Positions 8,990 through 17,551 of a DNA stretch of 64,000 nucleotides are shown piece after piece. Positions within the stretch are counted from its first letter, which is position 1, and each line of letters opens with the position of its first letter. The position numbers and the translations under genes were made by a program. The notes under the pieces are model-generated. The model was not told the DNA's origin. It saw only the letters and a list, made by a program, of their open reading frames with translations, and did no database searches. The DNA is from Candidatus Eiseniibacteriota bacterium. GTDB taxonomy: Bacteria > Eisenbacteria > RBG-16-71-46 > CAIMUX01 > WJJG01. The DNA is taken from contig JAGMBO010000044.1 of the NCBI GenBank assembly GCA_023129715.1, positions 1 through 64,000 on the forward strand. The letters run 5' to 3'.

Positions 8990-9958
8990 CTACGGGGATT
9001 CCCTGCGCCGGCCGAAGATCGTGTAGAAGATCACCGCCATGGCGATCAGCATCACCAGTGTGGCCGCCGGATCGAAGTGGGTCGTATGGAACAGCGCGGG
9101 GGTGTCGAAGATCGAGCCTTCGAAGGTGACCGCGACGGCGCTGAAGAGATTGTTGGCGGCATGCACACCGATCGCCAGTTCCAGCGTCCCGTCGCGCAGG
9201 GAGATGACCGCTAGGAAGACCCCGGTCAGGAAGTAGATCAGGATCAGCAGGATCGGATTCACCCCCATTTCCGGATTAGCGAGGTGGGGCAGGACGAAGA
9301 GAAACCCCGACCCGCAGGCCAGCAGCAGGGGATTACGGCTGGCGCGGCTCAATCCCTGGATCAGATAGCCACGGAAGAAGAGTTCCTCTGCGGTCGTCTG
9401 AATCGGAGTCAGCAGCAGGGCAAGCGGCAGGAAGACGAAAAAGAGCCCCGGATCCCACCGCAGCTCGTAGCTGGCTGGGGCAAGGGCGTAATCGACCAGC
9501 GCGCTGAGGCAGCAGAGCGCCCACCAGACGCCGAACCCTTGCAGAACGCGGCCCAGGCGCAGGCGCGGCCGGGCCGTCGCCAGGCTGAGCAACGAGCGCC
9601 GATGGATGAGGCGCACGACGAAGATCAGTCCGAGGAGCAGGAAGGGGTGGACCATGTTGATCAACAGGAAGCCCCGTAGCGGTCCGAACGTGCTCGGCGA
9701 GGAGAGTGATTCAGCGATCTCGCGTAGCGAGAGACCCGGGTCGGCCATCCGCAGGGCGAACAGTAGGCTGACGATTGCACCCGCCGCTTGCCAGTAGATG
9801 AAGACGAGGAAGGCCCCCAAGACGTAGCGGGCCCCGGCGCCCTTTCCCCAGCCGGCCGCATCGAGGAAGCTGCAGCCCCGCGGCCCGGCCGGCGCGTGGG
9901 AATCGCCGCCTCCCTCTCCGGCGTTCGGGGGGGCGATGGTGGTCTCGTTCGGGGTCAT
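8990..9958 (-). CDS. CPBP family intramembrane metalloprotease
   Basis: 322 residues with about seven to eight hydrophobic segments. The CPBP (CAAX protease and bacteriocin-processing, ABI) motifs are present: TTAEELFFRGYLIQG with the catalytic glutamate pair, the later HLANPE and the final histidine/asparagine motif GVHAANNLF. These residues line a glutamate-metal active site inside the membrane. The gene starts 10 bp after the menA stop and is probably co-transcribed with it; only a weak AAGG ribosome site is seen. Substrate unknown; bacterial members act in peptide maturation or protein interaction. Confidence 0.85.
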   Translation of the reverse strand: MTPNETTIAPPNAGEGGGDSHAPAGPRGCSFLDAAGWGKGAGARYVLGAFLVFIYWQAAGAIVSLLFALRMADPGLSLREIAESLSSPSTFGPLRGFLLINMVHPFLLLGLIFVVRLIHRRSLLSLATARPRLRLGRVLQGFGVWWALCCLSALVDYALAPASYELRWDPGLFFVFLPLALLLTPIQTTAEELFFRGYLIQGLSRASRNPLLLACGSGFLFVLPHLANPEMGVNPILLILIYFLTGVFLAVISLRDGTLELAIGVHAANNLFSAVAVTFEGSIFDTPALFHTTHFDPAATLVMLIAMAVIFYTIFGRRRESP

Positions 9959-9968
9959 GCCTTGGTCA

Positions 9969-10880
9969 TCAGAAGAACACCGGCGCCAGCGTGCCCAGGA
10001 TCAGCAGCAGCCCGAAGGCCATCTGTAGCTGTGCCGTGCGCATGTCCAGGTTGACGAGTCTCCCCCGTCCATTCGCGTGCTCACCGCGGGGCCAGACCTC
10101 ACGCACCACACCGAGGGCCAGCGGCAGCGAGAGCAGCGCCAACAGCGCGGTGGGCACCGCAATGCCCGTCGCGGCGAAGACGATGACCGAGAGGTAGGCG
10201 AACAGCAGCAAGAGCGCATAGACGATCCGCGCCGGGCGGGGACCGAGGATCATCGCCATCGTCTTGATCCCCGCCTCCCGGTCGCTGGTGATATCGCGCA
10301 GATTGTTCCCGTGCAGGATTGCGGCGATCAGGAGCCCCATCGGCACGCTGTAGGCGACCGGTGTCCAGGAAAACGCCCCCGCTTGCACGATGTAGCCGCC
10401 GACGGTGATTCCGACGCCGAAGGCGACGAAGACGGAGAGATCGCCGAGGGCCCGGTACTTGAGTGCCGTTGGAGCCGCGGTGTACCCGGCGCCCAGAAGC
10501 AACCCGATGCCGATCAGCGGCAGCAGCACGGGTCCCACCGCGAGGACGAAGTAGAGCGCGAAGAGTGCCGAGACGCCCCAGAGGATCAGTCCGGCGATCA
10601 ACACCTCGTGGGCGGTGAGTCGTCCGGTGACCAGCGTGCCGCGGGAGGCGCCCTCGACGCCCGGGCGATCGACGCCGCTGCGGTAGTCGTAGTAGTCGTT
10701 GAGCAGGTTGGCCGCGGCGTGCACGCACGCCGCCCCCAGCGCGGCGAGGAGGAAGTGCGGGAGATCGAAGCGCACACCTGCATGCGTTACCGCCACCACG
10801 CCCCCCAGCAGCGCCGGAATGACCGAGGCGGGGAAGGCGAAGGGCCGAGTGGCCATCCAGAAGGTCCGCAAGCGGTTCAT
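9969..10880 (-). CDS. menA: 1,4-dihydroxy-2-naphthoate polyprenyltransferase (MenA/UbiA family)
   Basis: 303 residues, eight to nine membrane segments. The first aspartate-rich prenyl-diphosphate/Mg site is NDYYDYRSGVDRPG (about 61-74), followed by RGTLVTGRLT; the second is NNLRDITSDREAGIKT (about 188-203). The NDYYDxxxGxD form is typical of MenA, which attaches the polyprenyl tail to dihydroxynaphthoate in menaquinone synthesis at the inner membrane. The start at 10880 follows AGGAAG; an upstream in-frame ATG at 10913 has no good ribosome site. It heads a two-gene unit with the CPBP protease. No other men genes are in the window. Confidence 0.85.
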   Translation of the reverse strand: MNRLRTFWMATRPFAFPASVIPALLGGVVAVTHAGVRFDLPHFLLAALGAACVHAAANLLNDYYDYRSGVDRPGVEGASRGTLVTGRLTAHEVLIAGLILWGVSALFALYFVLAVGPVLLPLIGIGLLLGAGYTAAPTALKYRALGDLSVFVAFGVGITVGGYIVQAGAFSWTPVAYSVPMGLLIAAILHGNNLRDITSDREAGIKTMAMILGPRPARIVYALLLLFAYLSVIVFAATGIAVPTALLALLSLPLALGVVREVWPRGEHANGRGRLVNLDMRTAQLQMAFGLLLILGTLAPVFF

Positions 10881-10950
10881 GGCAGTCTTCCTGGGGGTGT
10901 CGCGCCCCCTCAATGATCCCCCCGCCGAGCTGCACCGGCTGTGCGGCCCC

Positions 10951-11117
10951 GAGTGAGCGGCACGGCGCAGCCCCGAGTGAGCGGCACGGCGCAGCCCCGA
11001 CTGAGCGGCACGGCGCAGCCCCGAGTGAGCGGCACGGCGCAGCCCCGAGTGAGCGGCACGGCGCAGCCCCGAGTGAGCGGCACGGCACGGCCACGACTGA
11101 GCGGCGCGGGCGGCCCC
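10951..11117. repeat. Tandem array of a 24-bp unit (seven copies)
   Basis: Units start at 10951, 10975, 10999, 11023, 11047, 11071 and 11095; the consensus starts GAGTGAGCGGCACGGCGCAG. The first five are almost identical (one G-to-C change in the third); the last two have drifted and the last ends about one base short. The array fills about a third of the 543-bp gap 10881-11423 between divergent menA and the ferredoxin gene. The rest of the gap shows no convincing gene or promoter. Confidence 0.93.
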
Positions 11118-11423
11118 TGGGCTTCTTCGAGGCGGCCAACCCTAGCCCGTCGGGGTTGCAGCGGTCAACGGGGGAAGCTCCCAGGCTGTGGCACGCCCGG
11201 GGCGCGCAGTGGGCCGTCCGGCGCATACTCCGGCTCGGCTCGGGCACTTGACGCCTCCCTGCGAGTGGCGTAACCTTCCTTCCTTTGCTCAGTTTGCAGG
11301 GTGTCTCGGATTCCGCGAACCGCCGGGCGGGAGATCGTCTCGGCCATCTCGGGGTTCTGGGGTGTTCTCCGGCCGGACCGCTAGGGTCCGTCAGCCGGAC
11401 TACTGCCGGGAGGGGTTCTAGAC

Positions 11424-11684
11424 ATGGCGACCGAAGCTGCGGCCAAGAAGCAAGCCGGCAAGACCCGGGGCCACATCGAGATTCGGGTCGACGAGTGCAA
11501 GGGGTGCGGATGCTGCGTCATCGTCTGCCCCAAGCAGGTCCTCGAACTCTCGAAGGAACTCAACAAGATGGGTTATCACCCCTGTACGTACAAGGGGGAG
11601 GGCTGCATCGCCTGCGGGTTCTGTTTCTATGCCTGCCCTGAGCCGGGGGCGATCACCGTCTACACCAAGGAGGCGGGGGAGTAA
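11424..11684 (+). CDS. korD: Ferredoxin-type delta subunit of 2-oxoacid:ferredoxin oxidoreductase
   Basis: 86 residues carrying two 4Fe-4S motifs: [12 protein letters not shown] (cysteines 25, 28, 31, 35) and [12 protein letters not shown] (61, 64, 67, 71). It passes electrons from the thiamine-diphosphate centre of the enzyme encoded by the next two genes to external ferredoxin. The start has GGGAGGGG ahead. It opens a three-gene operon with gaps of 33 and 13 bp. The gene letter is by analogy with the 2-oxoglutarate enzyme; the 3-methyl-2-oxobutanoate enzyme (Vor) is equally possible. Confidence 0.88.
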   Translation: MATEAAAKKQAGKTRGHIEIRVDECKGCGCCVIVCPKQVLELSKELNKMGYHPCTYKGEGCIACGFCFYACPEPGAITVYTKEAGE

Positions 11685-11717
11685 GGCGCGGTTTCTTGAA
11701 GGAGTAAGGGGGAAGCG

Positions 11718-12782
11718 ATGGCCAAGATCATCCTCAAGGGCAACGAAGCCATCATCCGGGGGGCGGTTCTCGCCGGTTGCCGCACCTACTTCGGCTATCC
11801 GATCACGCCGGCCAGCGAGATCGCCGAGGCTGCCGCAGCCTACATGCCCCGCGTGGGAGGCACGTTCTTGCAAGCGGAGAGCGAGGTGGCGGCGATCAAT
11901 ATGGTCTACGGCGCCGCCGCCGCGGGCGTGCGCGCGATGACCGCCTCCTCGGGGCCGGGGATCAGCCTGAAGATGGAAGGCGTTTCCTACCTCGCCGGCG
12001 CCGAGCTGCCCTGCGTGATCATTTCCGTCGGCCGCGGTGGCCCGGGGCTGGGCAACATCGCGCCGGAGCAGGGCGACTATCATCAGGTCGTCTGGGGCGG
12101 CGGGCACGGCAGCTACCGCAACATCGTGCTGGCCCCCAACTCGGTTCAGGAAATGTCCGACATGACCATGCTCGCCTTCGAGCTGGCCGACAGATATCGC
12201 AACCCGGTCTTCGTGCTCACCGACGGCGCGATCGGCCAGATGATGGAGCCGGTCGAGTTCCCCGACGAGAGCCGCGTCCCGCCGCAGAAGGACTGGGCCA
12301 TCGGGGTCGGCCCGGGCCCGCGCAAGAACTTGGTTTCCTCGATCTTCCTGGACGCCGATGAGCTTGAGGGAAGCAACAAGCACCTAATGGAGAAGTACGC
12401 GCAGATCGAAGCCGAGGAAATCCGCTTCGAGGAATACCAACTCGACGACGCCGAGCTGGTGATCGTGGCCTACGGCATCGTTTCGCGCGTCGCTCGCTCG
12501 GCGATCGAGACCCTGCGCCCGCAGGGCGTCAAGGTCGGACTGTTGCGCCCGATCACCCTCTGGCCCTTCCCCGAGAAGAAGCTGGCCGAGGTTGCCGGGC
12601 GCCGGCACGTACAGACGTTCCTCGACGTCGAGATGAACCATGGGCAGATGATCAAGGACGTCAAGCTGGCCGTGCTCGGCCGTAAGCCGGTTTCTTTCTA
12701 CGGTCGCATGGGGGGCCACATTCCCACCGAAGTCGAGCTAGTCGGGGAGATCCAGCGACAGATGGAGATGGCGACCGCCTAG
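11718..12782 (+). CDS. korA: 2-oxoacid:ferredoxin oxidoreductase, alpha subunit
   Basis: 354 residues, the usual length of KorA/VorB alpha subunits. It shows the N-terminal pyrimidine-binding region with [16 protein letters not shown] and the conserved glutamate context [20 protein letters not shown], then [22 protein letters not shown], and a C-terminal transketolase-like domain. With the beta, gamma and delta parts it oxidatively decarboxylates a 2-oxoacid to acyl-CoA, or runs in reverse to fix CO2. The ribosome site is AAGGGGGAAG. The acid used (2-oxoglutarate or branched-chain) cannot be fixed by eye. Confidence 0.88.
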   Translation: MAKIILKGNEAIIRGAVLAGCRTYFGYPITPASEIAEAAAAYMPRVGGTFLQAESEVAAINMVYGAAAAGVRAMTASSGPGISLKMEGVSYLAGAELPCVIISVGRGGPGLGNIAPEQGDYHQVVWGGGHGSYRNIVLAPNSVQEMSDMTMLAFELADRYRNPVFVLTDGAIGQMMEPVEFPDESRVPPQKDWAIGVGPGPRKNLVSSIFLDADELEGSNKHLMEKYAQIEAEEIRFEEYQLDDAELVIVAYGIVSRVARSAIETLRPQGVKVGLLRPITLWPFPEKKLAEVAGRRHVQTFLDVEMNHGQMIKDVKLAVLGRKPVSFYGRMGGHIPTEVELVGEIQRQMEMATA

Positions 12783-12795
12783 GGGAGGAGATCCG

Positions 12796-14238
12796 ATGAA
12801 GGTCAAGTTCGCGAAGCCGGAGACATTCTACGACGTCTACGAGCGCAAGGCGGGCGGGGACCAGACGGTGACCCACTACTGCCCCGGCTGCGGGCACGGC
12901 AACATCCACAAGATGATTGCCGAGGCGATCGCTGATCTGGGCGTTCAGGACCGGACGGTTTTCGTCAGCCCGGTCGGCTGCAGTGTCTTCGCCTACTACT
13001 ACTTCGACATGGGCAACATCCAGGCGGCCCACGGCCGCGCTCCGGCGGTGGCGACCGGGGTGAAGCGCTCCCATCCGGATAGCATTGTCATCTCCTATCA
13101 GGGCGATGGGGACCTGGCCGCGATCGGGACCGCCGAGGTCGTCCATGCCGCCAACCGCGGCGAGAAGATCACGGTCATCTTCGTCAACAACGCGATCTAT
13201 GGGATGACCGGCGGCCAGATGGCCCCGACGACGCTGGTGGGCCAGCGCACGACGACGACCCCCTACGGCCGCTCACCGGTCAACGAGGGCTACCCGATAC
13301 GGGTCGCCGAGCTGATCAATGCGCTGCAGGCCCCGGTCTACATCGAGCGCGTCGCGCTCACCGATGCGAAGCACACCGCTCAGACGCGCAAGGCGATTCG
13401 CAAGGCGCTGACCTACCAGGTCGAGAACAAGGGCTTCTCACTCGTGGAGGTCTTGGCGGCCTGTCCGACCGGCTGGGGGGTGCATCCGACCCAGGCGCGC
13501 GAGTGGATCAAGGAGGCGATGGAGCCGGTCTTTCCGCTGGGCTGCTTCCGCGACCGAGGCGCGGAAATCGAGGCCGCTCCGCTCGAGCCGCGGCCGTTCA
13601 TCAACGAGGATCTTCACGAGAAACTCGATGTGCCTTCTCCCGGACTGGCCGTCGAGGAAGTTGTTCCCGGAACGATGGACCATCTGCCCGAGGCGCTGCG
13701 CAATCCCCGCATCAAGGTGGCTGGATTCGGTGGGCAGGGGGTTCTGATGCTCGGCTTGGGGCTCGCCACCGTCGGGATGAAGCTCGGCTACCACGTTTCC
13801 TGGCTGCCCTCCTATGGCCCCGAGATGCGCGGCGGGACGGCCAACTGCAGCGTGCGGATCTCGACGAACATGATCGGCGCCCCAACGGTCGCCGAGTCGG
13901 ACCTGCTCGTCGCCTTCAATCGCCCATCGGTCGAGAAATTCGAGCCCGACCTGCGCGCCGGGGGCATGCTCTTCTACGACAGCTCGCTTGTTGACGTGGC
14001 TCCGCAGAGGGGGGATATTGGGATCGTGGCCGTACCGGCCACCAAGTTGGCGGATGAGCTGGGCAACACGAAGGCGGCCAACATGGTGATGTTCGGTGCG
14101 ATCGCCGAGAAGACGGGGCTGTTCAAGGAGGATGACGTACGCAGTCATCTCGGCGACTTCATCAAGAAGAAGAAGCTCATTCCGCTCAACGAGGAAGCCG
14201 TTGCCAAGGGGGCGCAGTTCGTGCGCGACATGGCCTAG
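12796..14238 (+). CDS. Fused beta-gamma subunit of 2-oxoacid:ferredoxin oxidoreductase
   Basis: 480 residues containing two subunits that are usually separate. Residues 1-280 are the thiamine-diphosphate-binding beta subunit: YCPGCGHGNIHKM (cysteines 29 and 32), QGDGDLAAIGT (102-112) and FVNNAIYGMTGGQMAPTT. Residues 305-480 are the gamma subunit, opening with KVAGFGGQGVLMLG and continuing SYGPEMRGGTANCSVRIS. A linker of roughly 25 residues joins them, with no stop or frameshift. The fusion completes the set alpha, beta-gamma, delta. The preceding alpha gene ends 13 bp upstream and AGGGGAGGAG serves the start. A cytoplasmic enzyme. Confidence 0.9.
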   Translation: MKVKFAKPETFYDVYERKAGGDQTVTHYCPGCGHGNIHKMIAEAIADLGVQDRTVFVSPVGCSVFAYYYFDMGNIQAAHGRAPAVATGVKRSHPDSIVISYQGDGDLAAIGTAEVVHAANRGEKITVIFVNNAIYGMTGGQMAPTTLVGQRTTTTPYGRSPVNEGYPIRVAELINALQAPVYIERVALTDAKHTAQTRKAIRKALTYQVENKGFSLVEVLAACPTGWGVHPTQAREWIKEAMEPVFPLGCFRDRGAEIEAAPLEPRPFINEDLHEKLDVPSPGLAVEEVVPGTMDHLPEALRNPRIKVAGFGGQGVLMLGLGLATVGMKLGYHVSWLPSYGPEMRGGTANCSVRISTNMIGAPTVAESDLLVAFNRPSVEKFEPDLRAGGMLFYDSSLVDVAPQRGDIGIVAVPATKLADELGNTKAANMVMFGAIAEKTGLFKEDDVRSHLGDFIKKKKLIPLNEEAVAKGAQFVRDMA

Positions 14239-14346
14239 GCCCGGGTGGGACAGCCCTGGCCGGGTCTGCGGTCGGATCCCGTGACGCCGGTTGCGTCCGA
14301 GGCGCGCCCTAGCCTGACCTTCACCAGGGAAGGGGGTGAGTCAGGA

Positions 14347-14766
14347 ATGAGCCGGACTATTCTCGTCGTCGAAGAGCATCCGTCTCTGCGCGAGCGCTAT
14401 GCGGAGGTTCTGCGCAGTGAGGGGTTCGAGGTCGTCAGCGCCCCGCCCACCGAAGATGCCCACCGTCTGATCAGCGAGGCGGCTCCGGATGTCATCGTCC
14501 TCGATCCCGACTGCGCCGGCGGCAAGGGGATGGCGATCGCGCTGGAGGCGCTCGGCACCAACCCGTCGATCTCGCTGGTTTTCAACACCTCGCATCCGAT
14601 CAACATGGAAACCGACTTCTCCACCTGGGTAGCGGATGCCTACGCGGTGCGCTCCCACTCCCCGGAGCATGTGAGTGCCGCCGTGCGCCGGTTGATCCCC
14701 GGGCCCGAGCGGGCGGCCCGGCGTCGCCGGGGGATCAGCCGCCGGCAAGCACTCTCTCGCGCATGA
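14347..14766 (+). CDS. Receiver-domain (CheY-like) response regulator
   Basis: 139 residues, a single receiver domain plus a short basic tail. The acidic pair appears as VVEEHPSLRERY (EE rather than DD), the likely phosphoacceptor is the aspartate in VIVLDPDCAGG, and a threonine follows in VFNTSH. The conserved lysine is not obvious; AVRSHSP, with arginine, occupies its place. Receiver-only proteins act through partner binding. The start follows an AGGGGGTGAG/CAGGA region. The 3' end overlaps by 32 bp the end of the convergent gene at 14735-15250. No kinase is adjacent; the NtrC-type regulator at 15678 could share its pathway. Confidence 0.75.
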   Translation: MSRTILVVEEHPSLRERYAEVLRSEGFEVVSAPPTEDAHRLISEAAPDVIVLDPDCAGGKGMAIALEALGTNPSISLVFNTSHPINMETDFSTWVADAYAVRSHSPEHVSAAVRRLIPGPERAARRRRGISRRQALSRA

Positions 14767-15250
14767 TCAGATGTTCTTCGAGCCGGTGGAGGATCTGATC
14801 GAGATCTCTCAGGTACCGCTCCAGGGTGCGCGGCGCACCCGAGAGGCGGCTGCCTTGCGCCAAGTGCGTCTCGGCATCCTCTAGATCCTCGAAGATCAGC
14901 AGATCGGACTCGAGAATTCTCTCCAGCGTGATCTCGCGCACCTTCTCAGTCTCGAAGAAGCTCCACAGGTCTCCGGGGGCGAAGCGCACCGCGTCGGTGT
15001 CGCGGGCCAGCCGCACGCGGCGCTCTTCGAGATCCTCGACCTGCGCCGGGGCGGCCCGGTTCTGCCAATGAGCGCGCACTCGGTCGACCTCGTCGAGGAG
15101 GCGTTGGATGCTGCGACAGACGCGCGCGCGCAGGCGGGAGTCTTCTTGGCGGCGCAGATCCCGATGCTTGTAGCCATGATAACCCGGCACGAGATAGGCC
15201 AGATTCTCGAGGAAACGGATTCCGTCGGGGCGTCGGGGGGCATGCTTCAT
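14735..15250 (-). CDS. Conserved helical protein of unknown function
   Basis: 171 residues, almost entirely charged helix, with heptad-like patterns (RVCRSIQRLLDEVDRV, TLERYLRDLDQILHRLEEHL) suggesting a coiled coil. A short FLENLAYLVPGYHGYKHRDL segment near residue 15 is the most distinctive motif. I do not recognise the family. No signal peptide or membrane segment is seen, so it is probably cytoplasmic. The start at 15250 is preceded by GGAGAG. Convergent and overlapping by 32 bp with the receiver gene at 14347. Confidence 0.65.
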   Translation of the reverse strand: MKHAPRRPDGIRFLENLAYLVPGYHGYKHRDLRRQEDSRLRARVCRSIQRLLDEVDRVRAHWQNRAAPAQVEDLEERRVRLARDTDAVRFAPGDLWSFFETEKVREITLERILESDLLIFEDLEDAETHLAQGSRLSGAPRTLERYLRDLDQILHRLEEHLIMRERVLAGG

Positions 15251-15677
15251 GGCGCACTCTCCGTGCCGACCTCTCGTGAGAGGCAGGCGGGCTCTGCAGC
15301 GTGGATCGCGTCGCGCGGCGGGGGCATCCCTCCCGGGACGAGTCTGCCCGGGACGGGATCGCAACCAGCCAGCGGGCTCGTTCCCAATCGCTTTTTTTTC
15401 CCGCGTCTCCCACGGCCCCAGATGAGGCGCCTGCTCCGCGCGGGGCGGTTCCAGCCTTCCCCAGCAGAGCGACGACGCGGGAAGATCTACAAGTCCCGTG
15501 CCTCAGGCGCTTGACCCCGCCGAACTGCCTGCCTAGCATTCCGAAAGCAGGTTTGGGGCCAGGGCCGGCTCACCGTGCAAGGTGCCGCCCCGCATCGCGG
15601 GAAGGCAGTTTGCAACGTGAGATAGGTGTCTTATTGCGGCAAATCTGACGCCGCAGGCCCTCCTGGCAGGAGGCTGT
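15251..15677. other. Intergenic region with no gene seen
   Basis: 427 bp between divergent genes. It contains a run of eight T (15392-15399) without a clear stem beside it, and no promoter that I would call. The AGGAGG ribosome site of the next gene lies at its right end (about 15668). Confidence 0.5.
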
Positions 15678-17057
15678 GTGCCGGTTGCGATGCGAGAGGA
15701 TGGGACGCTGGTTCCCACGGTCCTGGTGGCCACGGAAGCCGAGGCCGAGGGGGGCCGGATCAAAGCCCTCCTTGGCGAGGAGGGCCTGACTGCCCTGTTG
15801 GTGACGAACCAGGAAGCTGCGGTCAACGTGCTCGATAGCGCCCCGGTCGATGCGCTCGTCACCCGCTTGCGGACCCCCCGCATCCGCGGCCTTCACCTGC
15901 TGGCACTGGCCCGGGAGCGCAACCCGGAGGCGGCCGCGGTGCTGATCATCGACGATGATCAGGTCGAGCAGGCGACTCGGGCAATGGGGCGCGGGGTGAT
16001 CGATTTCCAGTCACGTCCTCTCAATTTCGAGAGGCTGGCTGCGGTGATCCGGTTCCTGGCCACCTACCAGCGGCGCGGCGCCGAGCTGCTGCGCATGGAG
16101 CGCCGGCTCGATGCCCGTTTCGGCTTCACCGGCATCATCGGTGGGTCGGCCGCCATGGCGGGCCTGGTTTCGCGCCTCAAGGAGATCACCCCTTCCGAGG
16201 CGCCCGTGCTCCTGACCGGAGAGGCGGGCAGCGGCAAGACCCTGATCGCGCAGGTCATTCATCAGAACAGCCCGCGGCGCAACGGGCCCTTCGTCACCGC
16301 CGACTGCTCGGCCCTTGGCGGGCGCGCACTGGCCCGGCGGCTCTTTGGCGCTGCGCCGGGGGGGCGGCGGGCGCGCCGACGGGGACACATCGAACAGGCC
16401 CTTGGCGGAACGTTGCTGCTGGGCGAGATCGCGGCGCTCCCGACCGAGCAGCAAGGGCGTCTCGCCGAGGTGATCAAGACGGGCCAATTGCGCACCGAGT
16501 TCTCCGGCCCGCCGGTCGAGACGAACATCCGCCTGGTCGCCGCGAGCAGCCGAACGATCGAGGAGCTCGTCGGCGAGGGCCACTTCCACGAGGGGCTCTA
16601 CGAGCTGCTCGCCGAGGCCCGCCTCGATATCCCTCCTCTGCGGCATCGCCGTCGTGACATTGCCACCCTGACCCGCCATTTCCTCGAAGCGTTTCTTGGG
16701 AAGGAGCGAACGCCTCCAGCGGTGCCGCGCCCCGTACTCGATCGCCTGGAAGCCTACGACTGGCCCGGCAACGTGCGCGAGCTGCGCGCTGTCGCCCGGG
16801 AGCTGAGCGAGCACCTTCAAGCGGGGGGGGTGCTGCGTGTGGACGCGCTCCCCGGTGAGATTCGGGAGAGCCGCATGCCGGCGGAGCGGCTTCAGATTCC
16901 GGTGGGGTTCTCGTTGGGGGAGGCCGAGCGCTGGCTGATCGAGGAGACGCTGCGCCGCACCCGGGGGAATCGGGAGAAGGCGGCCGAGATTCTCGGGATC
17001 GGGCTGCGGACGCTCTATCGCAAGCTCAGGTCCTACCGGCCCGACGCCGAACCGTGA
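15678..17057 (+). CDS. Atypical NtrC-family regulator lacking receiver Asp, GAFTGA and Walker B Asp
   Basis: 459 residues from a GTG start five bases after GGCAGGAGG. Layout: receiver-like domain (10-130), AAA+ domain (155-385), Fis-type helix-turn-helix (about 425-455, GNREKAAEILGIGLRTLYRKL). It departs from working sigma-54 activators at several points. The receiver aspartate is missing (VTRLRTPRIRG, arginine at 63). The GAFTGA loop that contacts sigma-54 is replaced by GAAPGGRRARRRG (224-236). Walker B reads GGTLLLGEI, glycine instead of aspartate (249). Walker A is intact but altered, GEAGSGKT (181-188). It probably binds DNA and may bind nucleotide, but is unlikely to remodel sigma-54 RNA polymerase. 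Confidence 0.85.
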   Translation: MPVAMREDGTLVPTVLVATEAEAEGGRIKALLGEEGLTALLVTNQEAAVNVLDSAPVDALVTRLRTPRIRGLHLLALARERNPEAAAVLIIDDDQVEQATRAMGRGVIDFQSRPLNFERLAAVIRFLATYQRRGAELLRMERRLDARFGFTGIIGGSAAMAGLVSRLKEITPSEAPVLLTGEAGSGKTLIAQVIHQNSPRRNGPFVTADCSALGGRALARRLFGAAPGGRRARRRGHIEQALGGTLLLGEIAALPTEQQGRLAEVIKTGQLRTEFSGPPVETNIRLVAASSRTIEELVGEGHFHEGLYELLAEARLDIPPLRHRRRDIATLTRHFLEAFLGKERTPPAVPRPVLDRLEAYDWPGNVRELRAVARELSEHLQAGGVLRVDALPGEIRESRMPAERLQIPVGFSLGEAERWLIEETLRRTRGNREKAAEILGIGLRTLYRKLRSYRPDAEP

Positions 17058-17070
17058 ATCCAGGGCACTT

Positions 17071-17150
17071 CAGACCTCTTGAATGCATTTCGGACCTGTT
17101 GAATGTATCTCGGACCCGCTGAATACACCTCAGATCTCCTGACTGATTCG
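17071..17150. repeat. Tandem array of a 20-bp unit (four copies)
   Basis: Four contiguous 20-bp units starting at 17071, 17091, 17111 and 17131; the second reads CGGACCTGTTGAATGTATCT. Divergence increases to the fourth copy. It starts 13 bp after the NtrC-type gene and lies in the 494-bp, unusually AT-rich gap before groES. Confidence 0.88.
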
Positions 17151-17158
17151 CCATCAAC

Positions 17159-17193
17159 TGCCATAATGGCATCGCGATTCGCGAGAGCTCTCG
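17159..17193. promoter_or_regulatory. Cluster of palindromes upstream of groESL
   Basis: Three adjoining dyads: TGCCATAATGGCA (17159-17171, perfect around a central A), TCGCGATTCGCGA (17172-17184, one central mismatch) and CGAGAGCTCTCG (17182-17193, perfect). They could be operator sites for the chaperonin operon or the upstream regulator. No CIRCE element is present. Confidence 0.4.
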
Positions 17194-17383
17194 ATTTCAT
17201 TGGCTGATATCGAGCAAAGCAGCTTCCTGGTGCCGAATGGGGCTTGGGCGCTTCATCTTGTAACTCGTTTTGTTTCGCATTGAAACGTTCTTGGTGTTCT
17301 TCGTAGCCTTCTGCTGCATCAGTCTGCATCAGTTTCCATGGGTTCTCGCTGCTCTGATTTCTATCTTCAATTCAGATAAGGTG

Positions 17384-17412
17384 TTGCCAATTGCCTGTCA
17401 CTTTGGCATAGT
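17384..17412 (+). promoter_or_regulatory. Candidate sigma-70-type promoter of groESL
   Basis: TTGCCA (17384-17389), 17-bp spacer, CATAGT (17407-17412); five and four of six consensus matches. It would give a leader of about 130 bases before groES. TGCCA...TGGCA forms a loose inverted repeat over the spacer. Confidence 0.4.
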
Positions 17413-17551
17413 TCTGGCACTTAGTTTGGTCGAAGGGGTCAACCTGCTTCCGAAGCGAAGCGGTGGGATATGAGGTGGGGACAGGCGCAGAGGATGACCG
17501 TGTGCCGCCCCAGGGTTTGGTCGTACAGGACACGGCAAAGGAGGAAGGTCG

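Noticed and set aside
17418-17432. Sigma-54 promoter TGGCACTTAGTTTGG
   Set aside because: The -24 half fits but the -12 ends GG instead of GC; no intact sigma-54 activator is nearby.
17270-17473. 67-residue hydrophobic open frame before groES
   Set aside because: TTG start without ribosome site, lying in AT-rich control DNA with the candidate promoter inside it.
17200-17551. CIRCE heat-shock operator before groES
   Set aside because: No TTAGCACTC-N9-GAGTGCTAA or near match on either strand; one GGCACTTAG is isolated.
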